Assembly: GCF_030150285.1 (NCBI RefSeq)
Contig: NZ_JASLGE010000025.1
Span: 1-34,853, forward strand
Source: Pseudomonas sp.
GTDB lineage: Bacteria; Pseudomonadota; Gammaproteobacteria; Pseudomonadales; Pseudomonadaceae
Length of the DNA: 34,853 nucleotides
Direction: 5' to 3'
The notes beneath the pieces were generated by a model. That model was not told the DNA's origin. It did not search any database and was given only the letters and a program-made list of their open reading frames with translations. The position numbers and the translations under genes were made by a program. Of the stretch, positions 1 through 8,567 are shown piece by piece (positions within the stretch are counted from its first letter, which is position 1; every line of letters starts with the position of its first letter).

Positions 1-96
1 CACCCGCTCTCCACGGGCGATCTGCCAGGACACCTTGTCCAACAACGGCGTAGAGCCGAAAGCAAGGGACACATCGCTGAATTTGAGCAGGGTCAT
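1..96 (-). CDS. uup: ABC-F ATPase Uup, N-terminal fragment (cut by window edge)
   Basis: The reverse strand encodes 32 residues starting MTLLKFSDVSLAFGSTPLLD and running off the left edge, the typical N-terminus of the first nucleotide-binding domain of Uup/ABC-F proteins (start of the A-loop strand, before Walker A). The ATG lies at 96-94 and is preceded on the minus strand by a GGAGAAG ribosome binding site. ABC-F proteins are soluble double-ATPase proteins that act on ribosomes or DNA rather than as transporters. The gene is divergent from slt, which is the usual arrangement in Pseudomonas. The call rests on this short N-terminus plus gene order, so another ABC-F paralogue is possible. Confidence 0.75.
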   Translation of the reverse strand, partial: MTLLKFSDVSLAFGSTPLLDKVSWQIARGERV

Positions 97-311
97 GAGC
101 TTCTCCAAAAACTGGGCGCGCATTCTACCTGATTTGAGCCCTCAGGCGGCCGGGTATTTCGTGTTCGGCCGCCTCCGCCATCCATTTAGTGCCAAGTTGC
201 ACCGCTTGACCGGTGAGGCGTTCACGGGCTGCCGGCAAAAGGCTAAGCTACGGGACAATCAGTGCGGCCTTGCCCGCACTTGTCGCGTTTATTTATTCGT
301 ACGGAAGCCTC

Positions 312-2240
312 ATGCGCAGTCGTCTTTTTAATTTTTTATCCTGCCTGCTTCTCACCGGGTGTGCCGTTCAATCCACCTTGGCCGCCGACCTCACTCAACA
401 ACGCCAACTCTATGACAACGCCAAGCGAGCATTGGCCAAAGGCGATTCAGGCCCCTATTTTCAGAATGCCGCCGCCCTGCGCAGCTACCCGCTAACGCCT
501 TACCTGGCGTACGACGAACTGACCGCGCGCCTCAAGTCGGCCAGCAATACCGAAATCGAGCAGTTCCTGGCCGAGCATGGCGACCTGCCACAGGCCAACT
601 GGATGAAATTGCGCTGGCTGCGCTGGCTGGCTGAGCGCGGTGACTGGGCGACCTTCGTCAAGTACTACGACCCAAAACTCAATTTCACTGAACTCGACTG
701 CCTCAACGGTCAGTATCAGCTCAATCACAACCTCAAGGCCGAAGGCTATGCCAGCGCCGAAAAACTGTGGATGGTCGGCAAGGCGCAACCCGCCGCTTGT
801 GATGCGCTGTTCAGCCAATGGGCGGCGCAAGGCCAGTTGACCGAACAAAAGCGCTGGCAGCGGGTCAAGCTGGCGGCTGAAGCCCGTAATTATGCGCTGG
901 CCACGTCATTGGCCAGCGGCCTGAACACCTTGGGTCCGCAAGCAAAGCTGATGATTGAGGTTGCGCAAAAGCCCGATCTGCTCAGCCAACCCTCGCGCTT
1001 CCTGCCAGCCAGTGAAGCCATGTCCGACGCCGTCGGCCTCGGTTTGCGCCGCCTAGCCCGGCAAGACCCAGAGAAAGCCGCCGGGTTGCTGGACACCTAC
1101 GCCAACAACATGCACTTTTCGCGCGACGAAAAAGTCGCCATCGCCCGTGAAATCGGCCTGACGTTCGCACGCCGCTACGACAGTCGCGGCCTGGACATCA
1201 TGACCCGGTACGACCCGGAGTTACGCGACAACACCGTCACGGAGTGGCGCCTGCGGTTGCTGTTGCGCCTGGGGCGCTGGGAAGAGGCCTACCAGTTGAC
1301 CCGCAAACTGCCTGAAGATCTGGCGAACACCAGCCGCTGGCGTTACTGGCAGGCCCGCAGCCTCGAACTGGCCGAACCCAAAAACCCTCAGGCACAAGCG
1401 CTGTTCAAGAAAGTCGCCAACGAGCGCGACTTCTACGGCTTTCTGGCGGCCGATCGCGCCCACGCGCCCTACCAGCTCAATAACAAACCGCTGATGCTCA
1501 GCCCTCAGCTGATCAGTAAGGTGCGCAATACCCCGGGCGTTCAACGGGCGCTGGAGTTTCATGACCGTGGGCAAATCGTCGACGGGCGTCGTGAGTGGTA
1601 TCACGTTAGCCGTCATTTCAACCGCGACGAAATGGTCGCCCAGGCCAAGCTGGCCTACGACATGAAATGGTATTTCCCGGCCATTCGCACCATCAGCCAA
1701 GCGCAGTACTGGGACGACCTGAACATTCGCTTCCCGATGGCTCACCGCGAGACCCTGGTTCGTGAAGCCAAAGTACGCGGGCTGCACCCGAGCTGGGTCT
1801 TTGCTATCACCCGCCAGGAAAGTGCGTTTATGGACGATGCCCGCTCCGGCGTGGGGGCCAGCGGCCTGATGCAATTGATGCCTGCCACCGCCAAGGAGAC
1901 GGCCCGCCGGTTCAGCATCCCGCTGGCGTCACCACAGCAAGTACTAAACCCGGACACCAATATTCAACTGGGTGCGGCCTACCTCAGCCAGGTGCATGGC
2001 CAGTTCAATGGCAACCGGGTGCTGGCATCGGCCGCCTATAACGCCGGCCCCGGCCGCGTTCGCCAATGGCTCAAGGGTGCCAACCACCTGGGCTTCGACG
2101 TCTGGGTTGAAAGCATCCCGTTCGACGAGACCCGTCAGTACGTGCAAAACGTATTGTCGTACTCGGTGATCTACGGCCAGAAACTCAACGTGCCACAGCC
2201 CATCGTGGATTGGCATGAGCGGTTTTTTGACGATCAGTGA
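312..2240 (+). CDS. slt: Soluble lytic murein transglycosylase Slt
   Basis: Encodes 642 aa, the usual length for Slt. It cleaves the MurNAc-GlcNAc bond in periplasmic peptidoglycan, leaving 1,6-anhydroMurNAc. The long helical superhelical U/L region (about residues 30-450) is followed by the GH23 catalytic domain with ITRQESAF, whose Glu at about position 503 is the catalytic residue, then GLMQLMPATA and NIQLGAAYL. The ATG at 312 is chosen over the in-frame upstream ATG at 213 because it starts a clear signal sequence and follows GGAAG at 303-307. The signal region ends LLLTGCAVQ, which also fits a lipobox (Cys17), while AAD at 24-26 could be a signal peptidase I site. The gene is followed by a REP sequence and converges with the MOSC gene. 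Confidence 0.93.
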   Translation: MRSRLFNFLSCLLLTGCAVQSTLAADLTQQRQLYDNAKRALAKGDSGPYFQNAAALRSYPLTPYLAYDELTARLKSASNTEIEQFLAEHGDLPQANWMKLRWLRWLAERGDWATFVKYYDPKLNFTELDCLNGQYQLNHNLKAEGYASAEKLWMVGKAQPAACDALFSQWAAQGQLTEQKRWQRVKLAAEARNYALATSLASGLNTLGPQAKLMIEVAQKPDLLSQPSRFLPASEAMSDAVGLGLRRLARQDPEKAAGLLDTYANNMHFSRDEKVAIAREIGLTFARRYDSRGLDIMTRYDPELRDNTVTEWRLRLLLRLGRWEEAYQLTRKLPEDLANTSRWRYWQARSLELAEPKNPQAQALFKKVANERDFYGFLAADRAHAPYQLNNKPLMLSPQLISKVRNTPGVQRALEFHDRGQIVDGRREWYHVSRHFNRDEMVAQAKLAYDMKWYFPAIRTISQAQYWDDLNIRFPMAHRETLVREAKVRGLHPSWVFAITRQESAFMDDARSGVGASGLMQLMPATAKETARRFSIPLASPQQVLNPDTNIQLGAAYLSQVHGQFNGNRVLASAAYNAGPGRVRQWLKGANHLGFDVWVESIPFDETRQYVQNVLSYSVIYGQKLNVPQPIVDWHERFFDDQ

Positions 2241-2295
2241 TCACTCTCAGGCCCTTATCGACGCTCGACTGCTTGCGATCTTTTGAACTTCAACA

Positions 2296-2320
2296 GATCG
2301 CGAGCAAGCTCGCGCCTACA
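2296..2320. repeat. Single Pseudomonas REP sequence
   Basis: The stretch contains GCGAGCAAGCTCGC (2300-2313), a 6-bp perfect stem with an AA loop, followed by GCCTAC. It matches the REP core seen again in the 32.1-32.6 kb REPINs of this window. It lies between the convergent ends of slt and the MOSC gene, where it may also limit read-through. No inverted partner is visible here, so it is a lone REP. Confidence 0.85.
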
Positions 2321-2333
2321 GGCGCGTGATGCG

Positions 2334-3140
2334 TTATTCCAGAAGGGTGACTGGCATTCCGACTTCCAGTACGCCCTCGCTGTCATTGACCAGGTTCTGG
2401 CCAAACATGACCTCACCGTCCTGCTTGCGGTAGGTAGATAAGGTCGTGAGCGGTTCGCGTCGTTCATCGCGCACACCGGTGTGCGGGTCAACGGTCGTGA
2501 GGATGCAGCGAGAACAGGGCTTGACCACACGAAACTCGATATCGCCGATGCGGATTCGCTTCCAGCCGTCTTCAGCAAAGGCTGCACTACCTTCAACTAC
2601 CAGGTTGGGCCTGAAACGCAACATGCCCAACGACCGGCCGACCTTGCTCGAAAGGTCATCCAGCGAGGCCTGACCGATCAGCAGCAATGGGAAACCATCG
2701 GCAAACGCGACCTTGTCATCATCACGGCCATAACCGGCCTCGGTCGTGCGTGCACGTTCGAGCGGGACATGCACCAGGCGCACCGACTTACCCATAAAGC
2801 GACTCAGCCAGTCAGCTGCCTCATCGCCGGCATCCGGCACGCGCAACGTGTCGCGCCAGAGGGTGACGCCACGCAAGCTTGTATCGGCCTGCGGCACGGC
2901 CACGTCCAGCGCCCCGAGGTGTTCAGCGCTCAGCGTCAACCCGCCCGAGCCATTCCACAGCGCAGACAATTGGCTCATTTTCGGGTCCGCGCGCTGGGTG
3001 AGAAAGCGCCCACTCGCCGCCTCCACCACCATCCAGCGGCGATCACCGACCACACCCAACCGGTCCAGGTGGACGGCGGACAGGTGTTCGCCCTTGGCCG
3101 ACTTCAAAGGGAAACGATAAAGCGCGCTCAAACGCAGCAT
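2334..3140 (-). CDS. MOSC domain protein, YcbX-like
   Basis: Encodes 268 aa. The N-terminal beta-barrel (MOSC_N, roughly residues 1-120, starting LSALYRFPLKSAKGE) is followed by a MOSC domain with RFRPNLVVEG and the conserved KPCSRC motif near residue 205, whose cysteine is thought to hold the molybdenum cofactor. Relatives such as E. coli YcbX reduce N-hydroxylated bases and related compounds with electrons from a ferredoxin-type partner; E. coli YcbX carries a C-terminal 2Fe-2S ferredoxin domain which is missing here, so the electron donor must be separate. The start ATG at 3140 is preceded by AAGGAATTGACCC. Molybdenum cofactor genes lie about 4 kb away but not in the same transcription unit. 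Confidence 0.85.
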   Translation of the reverse strand: MLRLSALYRFPLKSAKGEHLSAVHLDRLGVVGDRRWMVVEAASGRFLTQRADPKMSQLSALWNGSGGLTLSAEHLGALDVAVPQADTSLRGVTLWRDTLRVPDAGDEAADWLSRFMGKSVRLVHVPLERARTTEAGYGRDDDKVAFADGFPLLLIGQASLDDLSSKVGRSLGMLRFRPNLVVEGSAAFAEDGWKRIRIGDIEFRVVKPCSRCILTTVDPHTGVRDERREPLTTLSTYRKQDGEVMFGQNLVNDSEGVLEVGMPVTLLE

Positions 3141-3169
3141 GGGTCAATTCCTTGCGGAAAAAACACCAC

Positions 3170-3195
3170 AGTATACGAGCGCCCCGGCCCTGCAA
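3170..3195 (-). promoter_or_regulatory. Candidate promoter of the MOSC gene
   Basis: On the minus strand a good -10 hexamer TATACT (3175-3170) lies about 35 bases before the start codon. The nearest -35-like hexamer TTGCAG (3195-3190) is only 14 bp away, shorter than ideal, so the -10 is the stronger part of this call. Confidence 0.35.
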
Positions 3196-3217
3196 AGATC
3201 ACCCGGTCGACGGCGCG

Positions 3218-4153
3218 TTACGCGGGCACTTGATCCCGCAGCAAGCGCTCGCGGACCACATCGACCAATTTATCGGGCTGGAATTTGGAGAGAAAATTAT
3301 CGCAACCGACTTTCTTGACCATCGACTCATTGAAGCTCCCCGACAATGAGGTGTGCAGCACGACGTAAAGGTCTCGCAGGCGCGCATCGCCACGAATTTC
3401 CGTGGTTAGCCGATAGCCATCCATTTCCGGCATCTCGGCATCCGTGAACACCATCAGCAACTTGTCTGTCATCACGTGGCCGCTGTCCGCCCACTTCTTG
3501 AGCAGGTTCAGGGCTTTAAGGCCATCGCTGGCCACGTGCATGTTGATGCCCAATTGCGCGAGTGTTTCACGCAGTTGTGCCAGCGCCACGCTGGAATCAT
3601 CCACCAACAGCACTTCTCGGCCCCGGGCCTGTTCAAGCAACGGGTCGGCCAATTTTTCACGGGAGACCCGGGCGTTGTACGGCACGATTTCAGCCAGCAC
3701 CTTCTCAACGTCAATGATTTCGACCAGTTGCTCATCCACTTTGCTGATGGCTGTCAGGTAATGCTGACGCCCGGCACTGCCGGGCGGCGGCAGAATTTCT
3801 TCCCAATTCAGGTTGACGATGCGATCAACGCCCCCCACCAGAAACGCCTGAATCGAACGGTTATACTCGGTCACAATAATCGTGCTGTCCGGCCCTGGCA
3901 CTACCGGGCGCATGCCAATCGCCCGGGACAAATCGATCACTGGCAAGGTTTTACCGCGAAGGTTCACCACGCCACAGACGTGAGGGTGACGGTGCGGCAT
4001 CAGGGTCAACGCCGGCAACGGCACGACTTCTTGAACCTTGAACACATTGATCGCAAACAATTGCCGACCCGCCAGGCGAAACATCAGCAGTTCCAGGCGG
4101 TTTGCACCCACCAGCTGAGTGCGCTGATCTACCGTGTCGAGAATGCCAGCCAT
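3218..4153 (-). CDS. cheV: Chemotaxis coupling protein CheV (CheW-receiver)
   Basis: Encodes 311 aa. A CheW-like scaffold domain (about residues 15-155, with HPHVCGVVNLRGKTLPVIDL) is fused to a receiver domain (about 178-305) with the acidic pair D185-D186 in LLVDDSS, phospho-acceptor D238 in FTDAEMPEMDGY and a C-terminal Lys in FLSKFQPDKL. CheV couples chemoreceptors to CheA in cytoplasmic arrays and its phosphorylation tunes adaptation. The ATG at 4153 follows AGGAG at 4164-4160; an in-frame TTG two codons upstream is less likely. It lies 50 bp downstream of the lipid kinase gene on the same strand and may be co-transcribed, although no functional link between the two is obvious. Confidence 0.92.
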   Translation of the reverse strand: MAGILDTVDQRTQLVGANRLELLMFRLAGRQLFAINVFKVQEVVPLPALTLMPHRHPHVCGVVNLRGKTLPVIDLSRAIGMRPVVPGPDSTIIVTEYNRSIQAFLVGGVDRIVNLNWEEILPPPGSAGRQHYLTAISKVDEQLVEIIDVEKVLAEIVPYNARVSREKLADPLLEQARGREVLLVDDSSVALAQLRETLAQLGINMHVASDGLKALNLLKKWADSGHVMTDKLLMVFTDAEMPEMDGYRLTTEIRGDARLRDLYVVLHTSLSGSFNESMVKKVGCDNFLSKFQPDKLVDVVRERLLRDQVPA

Positions 4154-4203
4154 GAACAACTCCTGAGCGAAAGGGCAAGATGTACAAGGTTATCGGCTCA
4201 GGT

Positions 4204-5103
4204 TCAAAGACCTTGACTCAGCAGGGGCGAATCCTTGGGTAAATGCACGTTCACCGCCCCCTTGCGCACGCTGAAACGTAAGGTATCGCCCTGCATGGGT
4301 TCACCATCCAGGTTGAGCGAGAGCCCTTCGCTCGCCTTGATGTCGACCCAGGGCAGACGTGCCCGAACGAACAAATTGTCCAGCCCCCAGCCGTCCGTCA
4401 TCAGGCTTTTGACGGTACCGACCACTTCCTGCGGAGCGGGTAAAATGCTGATATCCAACAGGCCATCATCGGCCAAGGCCTGCGGACACAGTTCATGACC
4501 ACCTCCCGCCTGGCGACCGTTGCCGATGCCCAGCGCCAGCAACTCACCCTGCCAGTGAAAATCCGGGCCCTGCAACTCGGCATAGGCCGCGTGCAGCTCG
4601 CCAAAGCGCGACAACCCGGTAAACAGATAGGCCGCACCGCCCAGCACTTTTTTCAGGTCTTCGGAAGTATTGGCCGTGACTTGGCTGCCAAAACCGCCCG
4701 TGGCCATGTTCAGGAAGAGCTGATCGCCGGCTTCACCCAGGTCGACAGGCCGTGCGGGCACATCCAGCAAAGCCAACGCCTCGTGCGGCTCCAGGGAGAC
4801 CCCAGCCGCCCGGGCAAAGTCATTGGCGGTACCCAGTGGCAACAGTACCAGGCTGGCCTGAGTACCGGCGCGCGCCAGCGCTTCGCACACATCGCGCAAC
4901 GTGCCATCCCCCCCGCCCGCAATGATGTGGTCGTAACCCGCCGCAAGCGCTTCACCCACCAGGCGCTGCGCGTCACCCGCCTCCCAGGTCAGGCGAACCG
5001 CCAACTCCCAGCCCATGGTGCGCCGCTGCTCAACCGCGGCGCGCACGTCTTCGTTTAGCGCTTGCTTGCCGTGCAAAATCAAAAAAGCCTTACCTGCACT
5101 CAT
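4204..5103 (-). CDS. yegS: YegS-like lipid kinase (diacylglycerol kinase catalytic family)
   Basis: Encodes 299 aa, the usual length for YegS. The N-terminal DAGK catalytic domain carries GGGDGTLRD (residues 63-71), the nucleotide-binding glycine loop, and PLGTANDFAR, the second conserved motif; the C-terminal beta-sandwich has GGFGSQV and ISILPAPQE. Family members phosphorylate diacylglycerol or phosphatidylglycerol at the inner membrane using ATP and bound metal. The start ATG at 5103 has GAGGA about 7 bases upstream. It is divergent from manC and is followed 50 bp later by cheV. Confidence 0.9.
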   Translation of the reverse strand: MSAGKAFLILHGKQALNEDVRAAVEQRRTMGWELAVRLTWEAGDAQRLVGEALAAGYDHIIAGGGDGTLRDVCEALARAGTQASLVLLPLGTANDFARAAGVSLEPHEALALLDVPARPVDLGEAGDQLFLNMATGGFGSQVTANTSEDLKKVLGGAAYLFTGLSRFGELHAAYAELQGPDFHWQGELLALGIGNGRQAGGGHELCPQALADDGLLDISILPAPQEVVGTVKSLMTDGWGLDNLFVRARLPWVDIKASEGLSLNLDGEPMQGDTLRFSVRKGAVNVHLPKDSPLLSQGL

Positions 5104-5282
5104 GTTTCAGTCCTCGAACTCGTCAACGTGGTTTTTGGACAACAAGCCCACCCGAAAGGCCCTTCTTCACGCCAGTTTTTTTACCTGATACCCCGCATTG
5201 GCATCAACGGGTCGATCATTGCGTCGGAACCGGTCAAACTTGCGCACCGGTTAGCGCCCCTTCGACTCTATAGACATTCTCA

Positions 5283-6731
5283 ATGAGCACACTCATTCCC
5301 TGCATCATCGCCGGTGGCGCAGGCACTCGGCTATGGCCAGTGTCGCGCGAGGCCATGCCCAAGCCCTTTATGTCCTTGCCCGATGGCGAGAGCCTGCTGC
5401 AGAAGACCTTTCAACGTGCCGTCGGCTTGCCGGGCGTGAGCCAACTGCTGACGGTGACCAATCGCGAGGTGTTCTTCCGCACGCTCGACGACTACCGCGC
5501 CTTGAATCAGGATCGCGTTGAGCTGGGGTTTATTCTTGAGCCCTTCGGGCGCAACACCGCACCCGCCATTGCCGCCGCTGCGTTGCACGTCGCCCGGCGT
5601 TACGGTGACGAGGCACAACTACTGGTGCTGCCCGCCGATCATTTGATGACCGACCTTGGCGCTTTCGCCCAGGCTGTCGAGCGTGCCCGCCAATTGGCCG
5701 ACCAGGGCTGGCTGGTCACGTTCGGCATCGTGCCAACCCGCGCAGAAACCGGTTTTGGCTATATCGAAACAGGCGCGGCACTGACTAACGGCAGCCATAC
5801 CGTGACCCGCTTCGTCGAGAAACCTGACCTTGCGACCGCCCGCCGCTACTTTGAGGGCGGTTTACACCTATGGAACAGCGGCATGTTTTGCATGCGCGTC
5901 GATACGCTGCTGCGCGAATTCGAAGAACACGCGCCAGAAGTGCTGGCTGCTGTAAGCCAATGCCTGGAACGCAGCCCGTTGTTTGAGGGGCCGCACACGC
6001 GCCATCTGGAACTGGACAGCCACACCTTCGCGCAGGTGCCCGACATTTCCATCGACTATGCGCTGATGGAGCACTCCCGCAACGTGGCGGTGGTGCCGTG
6101 CGAACCCGGCTGGAGCGATATCGGTTCATGGCAGGCTGTGCGTGAGTTAAGCCCGGCGGATGCCAATGGCAACCATTGCACGGGGGATCACGTGCTGCAT
6201 GATGTGCATAACTGCTATATCGACTCGCCCAAACGGCTGGTGGGGGGCGTTGGCCTGAATGACCTGATCATTATCGACACGCCGGACGCCTTGCTGGTGG
6301 CCGACGCCAACCGCAGCCAGGATGTGAGTTACATTGCCCGCGAGCTCAAGCGCCAGGGTCACGACGCTTATCGCCTGCATCGTACGGTGACACGGCCGTG
6401 GGGCACTTATACGGTGCTCGAAGAAGGCCCGGGGTTCAAAATCAAACGCATTGTGGTCAAGCCGCACGGTGCGCTGTCCTTGCAAATGCATCGCCACCGC
6501 AGCGAACACTGGGTTGTGGTCAGCGGCATGGCCCGGGTGACCAACGGTGACCGCGAGTTTGTACTCGACACCAATGAGTCCACGTTCATCAAGCCCGGCC
6601 GCCCTCACCGGCTGGTCAATGCCGGCGAAGTGGACCTGGTGATGATCGAAGTACAAAGCGGGGAGTATGTGGGCGAGGACGACATCGTGCGCTTCACCGA
6701 CCTGTACGGGCGGGTGCCGCCCCCCCATTGA
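5283..6731 (+). CDS. manC: Mannose-1-phosphate guanylyltransferase / mannose-6-phosphate isomerase
   Basis: Encodes 482 aa, the length of bifunctional type II PMI-GMP enzymes (AlgA, WbpW, PslB). The N-terminal nucleotidyltransferase has GGAGTRLWPVSRE (11-23) and PKPF (26-29), FVEKP and the NSGMF motif; the C-terminal cupin isomerase domain holds QMHRHRSEHW (about 401-410) with metal-binding His residues. It makes mannose-1-P into GDP-mannose and interconverts fructose-6-P and mannose-6-P for polysaccharide synthesis. No other polysaccharide gene lies nearby, so this is an orphan copy and its pathway cannot be told from context. No strong ribosome binding site precedes the ATG. It ends 7 bp from the convergent moeA stop. 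Confidence 0.9.
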   Translation: MSTLIPCIIAGGAGTRLWPVSREAMPKPFMSLPDGESLLQKTFQRAVGLPGVSQLLTVTNREVFFRTLDDYRALNQDRVELGFILEPFGRNTAPAIAAAALHVARRYGDEAQLLVLPADHLMTDLGAFAQAVERARQLADQGWLVTFGIVPTRAETGFGYIETGAALTNGSHTVTRFVEKPDLATARRYFEGGLHLWNSGMFCMRVDTLLREFEEHAPEVLAAVSQCLERSPLFEGPHTRHLELDSHTFAQVPDISIDYALMEHSRNVAVVPCEPGWSDIGSWQAVRELSPADANGNHCTGDHVLHDVHNCYIDSPKRLVGGVGLNDLIIIDTPDALLVADANRSQDVSYIARELKRQGHDAYRLHRTVTRPWGTYTVLEEGPGFKIKRIVVKPHGALSLQMHRHRSEHWVVVSGMARVTNGDREFVLDTNESTFIKPGRPHRLVNAGEVDLVMIEVQSGEYVGEDDIVRFTDLYGRVPPPH

Positions 6732-6738
6732 CCGCGGC

Positions 6739-7965
6739 TTAAGCCAAGACTTCGCTCAGCGGAATAAACCCGACGTGATCACCTTCAACCAGCGTGGTGC
6801 CTTCGAGCACTTCCACCAGCCCTTCAGCCCACGCGGCACTGCGCAACACACCGGAACTCTGGTTTTTGTAAATGATCGCCCGGCCGTTTTCCAGGCGTGC
6901 ACGCAGGTACTCGCGGCGGTTGCCCGGTTTGGGCCAGACAAACCCGGCCGGCACGGCAAACTTCAGGGGCTCGACCGCTTGTACGCCCTGACGGCGCAAC
7001 AGATAAGGCCGCGCCAGCATCGCGAAAGTCACGAGGGTCGAGGCCGGGTTGCCTGGCAGCCCTATCACGGGGGTACCGCGAAAATGCCCGAAGGTCAGCG
7101 GTTTTCCAGGTTTTATGGCCAGTTTCCACAATGCCAGTTCACCGGCTTCGCGCAGGGCAATCCCGAGAAAATCGGCTTCACCCACTGAAACGCCACCCGT
7201 GGACAAGATCAGGTCCACAGCCCCCAGCTCACCCAGACGCTGGCGGGTCGCCGGCAAGTCATCCGGCAAGATACCGGCATCCACCACGTCGCAGCCCATT
7301 CGGGTCAGCCAACTGCACAGCACCACGCGGTTGCTGTTGTAGATCTGCCCTGGCCCCAAGGGTTGGCCCGGCTCAATCAATTCATCCCCGGTCGACAAGA
7401 CGGCCACTCGCACCCGCCGAATCACCTGCAACACGGCACACCCCAATGAGGCGGCCAAGCCTTGCTCTACCGGCCCCAGCCGAGTGCCCGCCGACAACAC
7501 GACTTCCCCTACCGTCGTTTCCTGGCCTTGTGGCCGAATGTTCTGACCGGAGTGCAGCGCTTCAGTAAACGTCACGCGGCCGTCGGCCTGCACCTGAACG
7601 TTTTCTTGCATTTCGACGCAATCCGCGCCCACCGGAACGGGCGCACCGGTAAAAATTCGTGCACAGGTGCCGGGGGTCAGCGGTTCAGGCGCACGCCCTG
7701 CAAAAATCCGTTGGCTGACCACCAACGGCCCCGCCGAACCCTCGGCAGCACTTAACGCATAACCGTCCATCGCACTGTTCGGCCAAGGCGGCAGATCCAG
7801 TGTGGAAATCAGGTCATGAGCCAAGACCCGGCCGTGGCTCGCTGCAAGGTCGACCCACTCACTGTCGCGGATCGACGAAGCCTCGGCCAGCGCCAGCAAT
7901 TGCGCCAAGGCGTCTTCGACCGGCATGAGTGCACCGGTTCGGCCCGGCTTATCCACGGGGTTCAC
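6739..7965 (-). CDS. moeA: Molybdopterin molybdenumtransferase MoeA
   Basis: Encodes up to 408 aa. MoeA inserts molybdate into adenylylated molybdopterin in the last step of Mo cofactor assembly. Visible are the N-terminal PNSAMDGYA motif, the MoCF-biosynthesis domain with LSTGDEL and STGGVSVGEAD, the GLPGNPASTLVTF loop and a small C-terminal domain. The start is uncertain: a GTG at 7965 overlaps the end of moaB by 17 bp, and an ATG at 7926 (MPVEDALAQL) would give 395 aa. Neither has a strong ribosome binding site. The overlap or close spacing suggests translational coupling to moaB. Confidence 0.92.
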   Translation of the reverse strand: MNPVDKPGRTGALMPVEDALAQLLALAEASSIRDSEWVDLAASHGRVLAHDLISTLDLPPWPNSAMDGYALSAAEGSAGPLVVSQRIFAGRAPEPLTPGTCARIFTGAPVPVGADCVEMQENVQVQADGRVTFTEALHSGQNIRPQGQETTVGEVVLSAGTRLGPVEQGLAASLGCAVLQVIRRVRVAVLSTGDELIEPGQPLGPGQIYNSNRVVLCSWLTRMGCDVVDAGILPDDLPATRQRLGELGAVDLILSTGGVSVGEADFLGIALREAGELALWKLAIKPGKPLTFGHFRGTPVIGLPGNPASTLVTFAMLARPYLLRRQGVQAVEPLKFAVPAGFVWPKPGNRREYLRARLENGRAIIYKNQSSGVLRSAAWAEGLVEVLEGTTLVEGDHVGFIPLSEVLA

Positions 7966-8488
7966 AGGCCGGTGCCTGCTTCAAATGAGCGACAAAATTG
8001 CACGGGCGATGCCGCGAATCGAGCTGTTCGGCCAGAATGCCATCCCAGCCTGTGCGCACGGCGTTGGTTGAGCCCGGCAAGCAGCACACCAGGGTGCCGT
8101 TGGCCAAACCGGCCAGCGCCCGGGACTGCACGGTCGAAGTGCCAATATCAGCGACCGAGATCTGACGGAACAACTCGCCGAAACCATCAACCTGTTTGTC
8201 CAGCAAACAGCTCACGGCTTCAGGCGTGCTGTCGCGGGCTGTAAACCCGGTACCGCCCGTGATCAACACCACGTTCACCGAGTCATCGGCAATCCAGGTC
8301 GCGACCTGGGCGCGAATTTTGTAGAGGTCGTCCTTGAGCAGCACTCGCGCGGCCAGGTAATGCCCGGCAGCGTTCAAGCGCTCGACAAACACTTGCCCTG
8401 AAGTGTCAGTGTCCAGGGTTCGGGTATCACTGACCGTCAGCACGGCAATGTTCAAAGGGACAAAAGGTGCATCAGCCTTGGCGTTCAT
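7949..8488 (-). CDS. moaB: Molybdenum cofactor biosynthesis protein MoaB
   Basis: Encodes 179 aa with the MoCF-biosynthesis fold: NIAVLTVSDTRT at the N-terminus, LITGGTGFTARDSTPEAV (residues about 76-93) and the C-terminal LPGSTNAVR loop. MoaB-type proteins bind molybdopterin and adenylylate it, or act as its binding partner, before MoeA. The ATG at 8488 starts the conserved part; an upstream in-frame ATG at 8542 would add 18 unconserved residues. It is the first gene of the moaB-moeA unit and is divergent from mobA, so all three genes share one control region. Confidence 0.92.
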   Translation of the reverse strand: MNAKADAPFVPLNIAVLTVSDTRTLDTDTSGQVFVERLNAAGHYLAARVLLKDDLYKIRAQVATWIADDSVNVVLITGGTGFTARDSTPEAVSCLLDKQVDGFGELFRQISVADIGTSTVQSRALAGLANGTLVCCLPGSTNAVRTGWDGILAEQLDSRHRPCNFVAHLKQAPACEPRG

Positions 8489-8501
8489 GGGTGAGGTCCA
8501 G

Positions 8502-8529
8502 TTGTAGGAAAAACAGCCCGATGTTATAT
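8502..8529 (+). promoter_or_regulatory. Candidate mobA promoter in the moaB-mobA divergent region
   Basis: TTGTAG (8502-8507) and TTATAT (8524-8529) are separated by 16 bp and sit 38 bases before the mobA start. On the opposite strand the same spot reads TATAAC, a possible -10 for moaB, so the two promoters may overlap. No convincing ModE site was seen. Confidence 0.3.
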
Positions 8530-8567
8530 CACAGCCCTTCATTTGCCTGGTTGCACGGAGTCAACCC

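Noticed and set aside
261..280. Hairpin AGTGCGG/CCGCACT before slt
   Set aside because: A 7-bp stem in the leader, but no T-run and no antiterminator alternative that would make an attenuator; probably chance.
35..331. 98-codon frame in the uup-slt divergent region
   Set aside because: It runs against the uup start and into slt, with low-complexity composition and no ribosome binding site; the region is better read as a divergent control region.
5240..5274. Possible promoter TTGCGC ... TATAGA before manC
   Set aside because: The spacing of 23 bp is too long for a sigma-70 promoter, and TATAGA would put the start of transcription at the start codon.
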